64,000 nucleotides of DNA, from contig OZ244817.1 of assembly GCA_965220305.1 (NCBI GenBank), positions 4,340,001 through 4,404,000 of the forward strand. Direction: 5' to 3'. Within the stretch, counting starts at the first letter, position 1. Each line of letters opens with the position of its first letter. The position numbers were made by a program, and so were the translations under genes. Positions 60,219 to 64,000 of the stretch are shown piece after piece. Below the pieces are notes generated by a model. That model saw only the letters and a program-made list of their open reading frames with translations. It had not been told where the DNA came from and did not search any database. Origin of the DNA: G965220305 sp965220305 (lineage in GTDB: Bacteria > Chloroflexota > Dehalococcoidia > Lucifugimonadales > UBA3495).

Positions 60219-61577
60219 TTACTGGTAGTCGGGAGGCCACAAACTGGTCTGTAAAACGTTCTCGCACCACCGCGCCGCTCCCAATAATTTACCCTCCTGG
60301 AAGGGCAGGCCGGCCAACTGCACCGCCAAGGGCAGGCCGGACTGGCCGATACCCGACGGTAGAACTATGGTAGGTAGTCCGCTGGAGGTCCAAGGGGCCT
60401 GAAATACGGCGTCGCCGGTGGTGGACCGGTCCCGAGGGGCTGGCTCAGTTGTGGCTGGCATTAGGGCCACGTCTACCCCTTGCAGCGCCGCCACCATGTC
60501 GGCGCGGAAACTCCGGCGCAAGCGCTGGGCCTGCAAGTACCTGACCCCGGGGACCAGCATTCCAGCCTCGATGCTAGACCGAATTCTGGGCCCGTATTCA
60601 TCGGCGCGCTCCAAGAAGGCTTCCTCGTGGAAGGCGGCGGCCTCGACATTGCTGACGATGCGCTGGCAACTGTGGGCCGTGGCGAAACTGTCCGGCAGGC
60701 CAATCTCTTCTACCACAGCGCCGGCGTCGGCCAGCTTCCGGGCAACTTCTTGGGTATGGTCCTGCATCTCCTGGGAAGAACGGTCGAAGAAGAACTGCTT
60801 AATCAGGCCGACGCGCGGGGGTCGGTCCGCCGAAGCCAACTCCTGCCGGTAGTCGGGCACCGGGAGGGTGGAGGAACCGGAATCGTTGGGGTCGTAGCCC
60901 GCCATCGCTTGCAGCATTAGAGCGGCGTCCTCGACGCTGCGTACCAGTATACCCACCGTATCCAACGACCAACTCAGGGGCACCACCCCGTAACGGCTGA
61001 TGCGCCCGTAGGTGGGCTTCAAGCCGACTATGCCGTTATAGGCGGCGGGGCGGCAGGTGGAGCCGCCGGTCTGCGATCCCAGGGCCGCCGAGCACATTCC
61101 CGTTGCCACCGCTACCGAGGAGCCGCTGCTGGAGCCGCCGGGAGTGTGGGCCGGATTCCAGGGGTTGACCGTAGGCGACGGGTCGCTGGACGCAAACTCG
61201 GTGGTCACTGCCTTGCCCAGGACTATAGCCCCGGCCTCCTTGAGCTTGGTCACGCAGGTGGCGTCGTATTCCGGCACGAAGTTGGCGTAGATGCGGGAGC
61301 AGGCGGTGGTCTTCATCCCGGCGGTATAGAAGATGTCCTTCAGTCCCACGGGAATGCCGTGGACTGGGCCCCTCAGGTTGCCCGCCCGCTGCTCGTCGTC
61401 CCGCCGCCGGGCCTCGCTCAAGACTTCCTCCCGGTCGATGGTCACCCAGGCTTGGAGCGATGAGTCGATGGCGTCGATACGCTCCAAGAGGGCTTGCGCC
61501 AAGTCCACGGCGAAGAGTTGACCTTCTCTTATCTGCTCCGCCGCCGCCGCGATGCCGAGGTTGTGCAGTTCCGGCAT
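60219..61577 (-). CDS. Amidase signature family hydrolase (AtzE/GatA-like)
   Basis: This 452-residue amidase has K80 (GIPVGLKDIFYTAG), the cis-Ser in TPGGSSSGSS (S149) and nucleophile S173 in GSQTGGSTCRPAA. The GatA-like 'IVGLKPTYGRISRYGVVPLSWSLDTVGIL' follows. It is preceded by a 62-residue GatC/AtzG-like gene on the same strand, as in two-subunit amidases such as AtzE-AtzG. Substrate specificity is open. GGTGAGG precedes the ATG. It is distinct from the amidase at 15019. Confidence 0.88.
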   Translation of the reverse strand: MPELHNLGIAAAAEQIREGQLFAVDLAQALLERIDAIDSSLQAWVTIDREEVLSEARRRDDEQRAGNLRGPVHGIPVGLKDIFYTAGMKTTACSRIYANFVPEYDATCVTKLKEAGAIVLGKAVTTEFASSDPSPTVNPWNPAHTPGGSSSGSSVAVATGMCSAALGSQTGGSTCRPAAYNGIVGLKPTYGRISRYGVVPLSWSLDTVGILVRSVEDAALMLQAMAGYDPNDSGSSTLPVPDYRQELASADRPPRVGLIKQFFFDRSSQEMQDHTQEVARKLADAGAVVEEIGLPDSFATAHSCQRIVSNVEAAAFHEEAFLERADEYGPRIRSSIEAGMLVPGVRYLQAQRLRRSFRADMVAALQGVDVALMPATTEPAPRDRSTTGDAVFQAPWTSSGLPTIVLPSGIGQSGLPLAVQLAGLPFQEGKLLGAARWCENVLQTSLWPPDYQ

Positions 61578-61654
61578 GGCCCCTCACCTTCCTGTGCTTG
61601 AAGTTCGGTTTTCCCCTGGGGCGGGCGTCGCCAACGCGCTATTGCCAACGTGCT

Positions 61655-61843
61655 TTAGGGATGGCAACCCGGTTCAACGTTCCGGTCGGGCAGGCTCTGG
61701 CCCAGTTCCAGCAGCATACGGGCGGTCTGTTCCAAAGTTTGTTCCAATTGGGCCGCCCGCTGCTCTCCCCATAGGGTCCTGGCTTGCTCGGCCAGTTGGT
61801 TCGCTATATCGTCAGCCGAAAGGTTGGGAATATTACTCGCCAT
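61655..61843 (-). CDS. Small GatC/AtzG-like accessory subunit
   Basis: This 62-residue protein (ending LPDRNVEPGCHP) is mostly helical, with 'DIANQLAEQARTLWGEQRAAQLEQTLEQTARMLLEL' in the middle. Its size, helix pair and VEP-x3-P tail resemble GatC and AtzG, small partners that wrap around amidase subunits. It lies 77 bases upstream of the amidase gene. The assignment rests on context and general resemblance, so it is tentative. Confidence 0.5.
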   Translation of the reverse strand: MASNIPNLSADDIANQLAEQARTLWGEQRAAQLEQTLEQTARMLLELGQSLPDRNVEPGCHP

Positions 61844-62027
61844 AGGAGCCCTCTACGTCTTTCCACCTGGCCGCCGTCGGATGAACGGGGCAGCCCCGAT
61901 GGTTGTCTCTCGCTGGGGTGGTACGATGGAGCGAATTGTAGTCCACCCCGTGGAGACGGTCAAATGGTTTCCATTGCGCTTCCGGCCCACCCCACCATGC
62001 TCCGGTCGGAAGGCCCTTACCAGCCAA

Positions 62028-62056
62028 TATACACGGCTGCTGGCCGCTGGTATAAT
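62028..62056 (+). promoter_or_regulatory. Promoter candidate for the second SMP-30 gene
   Basis: A perfect TATAAT (62051-62056) is preceded after 17 bases by TATACA (62028-62033), four of six matches to the -35 consensus. The start would fall about 20 bases before the ATG at 62084, just upstream of its GGGGAGG site. Confidence 0.5.
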
Positions 62057-62083
62057 CCCGGCAATCGACTAGGGGAGGTTGTC

Positions 62084-62983
62084 ATGGCTGAAGACCTGTC
62101 CAACATCATTGAATTAACTGAACCTACGGTATTGTCCACCGGCTGGGGACGGACCGAAGGGCCTTTGTGGCACCCCGGCGGCTACGTGACCTTCGTTGAC
62201 ATCGAGGGCAGCCGGTTGCTGCGCTGGGATGCCAATGGGCAGGTAGCCGTGGTGCGGCAGGACACCGGAGAGGGCAACGGCTGTACCCTAGACCGGCAGG
62301 GTAACCTGATTATGTGTGAAGGGGCCGACCACCGCCGCATCACCCGTATGGACTCGGCAGGAGGGGTCACCACCATCGCCGACCGCTGGCAGGGCAAGCG
62401 GTTCAACAAACCCAACGATGTTATCTGCCGCTCCGACGGCACCCTGTTCTTCACCGACCCGGAGCTTCGCCTGCCCGTGGCAGAACGGGAACTGGGTTTC
62501 TCTGGCGTGTACCGCATCGACCCCCAGGGTGAGCTCCACCTGGCTACCGACGAGTGCGAGTATCCCAATGGCCTGGCTTTGTCTCCCGATGAGTCGGTGC
62601 TCTACGTCTCCATCAGCCGTCTGGACGACCGGTGCTTCAGGGAGGAAGAAGAGGGGGCAATGTGCGCCCACCGCAAGATACGGGCATTCGACGTTGCCGC
62701 CGATGGCTCGCTCAGCAACAATCGGGTCTTCTGCGACATGTCCTCCGCCGACCCCGGCGTCCCCGACGGCATGAAGGTGGACACCCTGGGTCGGGTCTTC
62801 TGCGTGGGCTCGGGAGGCTTCTGGATTATCGAACCTTCGGGAGAGGTTGCCGGCGTCGTCCGTACCACGGAAGTTACCCGCAACCTGGCCTTTGGTGGCC
62901 CGGATAAGCGCACTTTGTACATGACCCCCGGATCGTCCCTATGGCAAATGGAAGTCAAGACGCCGGGCATCGGGGCATTCTGA
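62084..62983 (+). CDS. SMP-30/gluconolactonase family protein
   Basis: This 299-residue beta-propeller is a paralogue of the protein at 4766-5665. It has GRTEGPLWHPGGYVTFVD with the Glu ligand near residue 25, YPNGLALSPDESVLYVS with the Asn, and GVPDGMKVDTLGRVFCVG with the Asp. No signal peptide is present. ATG 62084 follows GGGGAGG. The two paralogues share length and most loops, consistent with gene-family expansion and perhaps different lactone substrates. Confidence 0.88.
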   Translation: MAEDLSNIIELTEPTVLSTGWGRTEGPLWHPGGYVTFVDIEGSRLLRWDANGQVAVVRQDTGEGNGCTLDRQGNLIMCEGADHRRITRMDSAGGVTTIADRWQGKRFNKPNDVICRSDGTLFFTDPELRLPVAERELGFSGVYRIDPQGELHLATDECEYPNGLALSPDESVLYVSISRLDDRCFREEEEGAMCAHRKIRAFDVAADGSLSNNRVFCDMSSADPGVPDGMKVDTLGRVFCVGSGGFWIIEPSGEVAGVVRTTEVTRNLAFGGPDKRTLYMTPGSSLWQMEVKTPGIGAF

Positions 62984-63099
62984 TAAATGGCCCCTACTCC
63001 GTCGAAATTGACCCTTCCGCCAGTGTCCCCCGTAGGGATCCAGCCCCATCCGCTGGCGTCGTGTATATCGGGCAGCGCCTTCAAGGCTAGGCTTGAGTC

Positions 63100-63552
63100 A
63101 TGAAGGGCCCGGAGCTAACCACACGCCAGTGCCGCACCGATGAAGCCAAGTCCCTCCTGACCCTGTGGGAGAGGGCCGGAGCTGTGCCCAGCATTACCGA
63201 TACGGTGGAGGACATCCAACTGGTCCTGGAGAGAGAATCGTCAATGCTGCTGGTGGCCGAGACTGAGGGACAAATTGTCGGCTCCATCATCGGGAGCTTC
63301 GACGGCTGGCGGGGCCATATCCACCGCTTGGCGGTGGACCCGGCGCAACAGAGGCGGGGTATCGCCCGTCGTCTGGTGACAGAGATTGAAGGATGGCTCG
63401 CCCGCCAGGGGGCGAAACGAGTCAGCGCAATTGTGGTGCGGGACCATCCTTGGGCCACGGGGTTTTGGAACGCCGCAGGTTACGGAGAGGAGGCCGGAGA
63501 CGCCCGCTTTACCCGGGACCTGGCTCCCTCCGGCGAAGCCGCGTCCAATTGA
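63100..63552 (+). CDS. GNAT family N-acetyltransferase
   Basis: This 150-residue protein has the GNAT core: LLVAETEGQIVGSIIGSFDGWRGHIHRLAVDPAQQRRGIARRLVTEIE. The acetyl-CoA loop Q/R-x2-G-x-A appears as QQRRGIARRL. 'FWNAAGYGEE' is the usual final 'F..A-Gf' segment. The substrate may be a protein N-terminus (RimI-like), an amine or an antibiotic. No strong ribosome-binding site is visible. Confidence 0.9.
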   Translation: MKGPELTTRQCRTDEAKSLLTLWERAGAVPSITDTVEDIQLVLERESSMLLVAETEGQIVGSIIGSFDGWRGHIHRLAVDPAQQRRGIARRLVTEIEGWLARQGAKRVSAIVVRDHPWATGFWNAAGYGEEAGDARFTRDLAPSGEAASN

Positions 63553-63608
63553 CCCCAGGCCCCGTAGCTGGGATAATCAGACCCAATTGAAGAAGGAGGA
63601 AGCGAGCT

Positions 63609-64000
63609 TTGACCACAACACAAACAGTGGGTAGCGGCAATTATACCTACGAAATGATAACCGACTGGGCAAAAGTTCCCGAAGGGTGGAACATGCCCGC
63701 CGCAGCAGTATACGGCGACTCGGAAGACCGGGTCTACTGCTTCAATCGGGACCCGGACCATCCCGTCATGATTTTTGATCGGGAAGGCAACTTCCTGTCC
63801 TCTTGGGGCGCTGGCCTCTTCGCCTTTCCCCACGCCATCATCCTCGACAATGACGACAACGTGTGGTTGGTGGAGCGGAACGAGTGCCAGATTATGAAGT
63901 TCACCAAAGACGGTCAACTTCTGCAGACCATCGGTGTCAAAGGCTTCCGTTCTGACACCGGCGCGGACAACACCGATTTCAGCTCCAACGGTTGGAAGGA
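63609..64000 (+). CDS. NHL-repeat/peptidylamidoglycolate lyase-like beta-propeller, N-terminal fragment
   Basis: From a TTG at 63609, with AAGGAGG nine bases before, the frame stays open for 130 codons to the window end. The visible 'AAAVYGDSEDRVYCFNRDPDHPVMIFDREGNFLSSWGAGLFAFPHAIILDNDDNVWLVERNECQIMKFTKDG' is broken into blades typical of NHL and peptidylglycine-amidating-lyase-like six-bladed propellers. It is cut off at about one third of the usual length. It is probably another hydrolase or lyase of this propeller-rich genome. Confidence 0.7.
   Translation, partial: MTTTQTVGSGNYTYEMITDWAKVPEGWNMPAAAVYGDSEDRVYCFNRDPDHPVMIFDREGNFLSSWGAGLFAFPHAIILDNDDNVWLVERNECQIMKFTKDGQLLQTIGVKGFRSDTGADNTDFSSNGWK

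Noticed and set aside
1..64000. tRNA or rRNA genes
   Set aside because: I looked through the intergenic intervals for cloverleaf-like patterns and found none convincing; a covariance-model search would be needed to be certain.

Overview
The window is high-GC bacterial DNA, mostly near 60% by eye, packed with oxidative catabolism genes. It carries an enolase-superfamily enzyme, two SMP-30 lactonases, two CaiB/BaiF CoA-transferases, two enoyl-CoA hydratases, two amidases, two luciferase-like flavin or F420 oxidoreductases, an RraA protein, a molybdenum hydroxylase, class III and IV aminotransferases, a cyclase, a PIG-L deacetylase and a nitroreductase/quinone-type protein. This mixture fits a Chloroflexota genome of the Dehalococcoidia/SAR202 type. 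That is inference from gene content; no rRNA gene is present and I found no tRNA gene.

Layout. 1-1256: a cut-off endonuclease III gene and a PAC2 protein. 1792-9400: a minus-strand catabolic run (substrate-binding protein, two aminotransferases, HicAB, SMP-30, sarcosine-oxidase-like flavoprotein, enolase-superfamily dehydratase, CrcB). 9619-12549: a GlcD-GlcF-like fusion dehydrogenase. 12638-14768: two exported proteins, one with internal repeats and a dockerin-like calcium loop. 15019-23803: amidase, AcoX/NAD-kinase-like protein, orphan DNA methyltransferase, TauE exporter, TrxB, epimerase, Hpt, GarR-like reductase and RidA. 23846-25178: an AT-richer island with a DNA methyltransferase-like gene and a possible nuclease facing each other, a candidate restriction-modification pair. 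25212-33035: enoyl-CoA hydratase, lipoprotein cyclophilin, RraA, a lone molybdenum hydroxylase large subunit and, divergent from it, a GrdE/GrdB-like reductase pair. 33148-42810: universal stress protein and an acyl-CoA/aromatic-type cluster. 43235-47539: XerC/D, UvrC and a protein with nine seven-residue repeats. 47782-53792: mixed catabolic enzymes and an MmcB-like nuclease. 53987-57462: ArgH, Rpe and L28. 57777-64000: cyclase, a flavoprotein disulfide reductase gene broken by one stop, an amidase with a GatC/AtzG-like partner, SMP-30, GNAT and a cut-off beta-propeller gene.

The most notable feature is the GrdE/GrdB-like pair at 30398-33035. The GrdB-like frame passes through an in-frame TGA exactly where clostridial GrdB has selenocysteine. 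Family-like sequence continues for 82 codons beyond it, and a short GC-rich hairpin sits just downstream. The pair lacks the GrdA, GrdC and GrdD partners nearby. The GrdE-like subunit also appears to lack the cysteine that becomes the pyruvoyl group in clostridia. It may be a selenium-dependent reductase with a role other than Stickland glycine reduction.

Second in interest are the candidate restriction-modification island, the single-codon nonsense mutation in the disulfide reductase gene, and a REP-like palindrome that supplies the C-terminus and stop codon of a nuclease-like gene.
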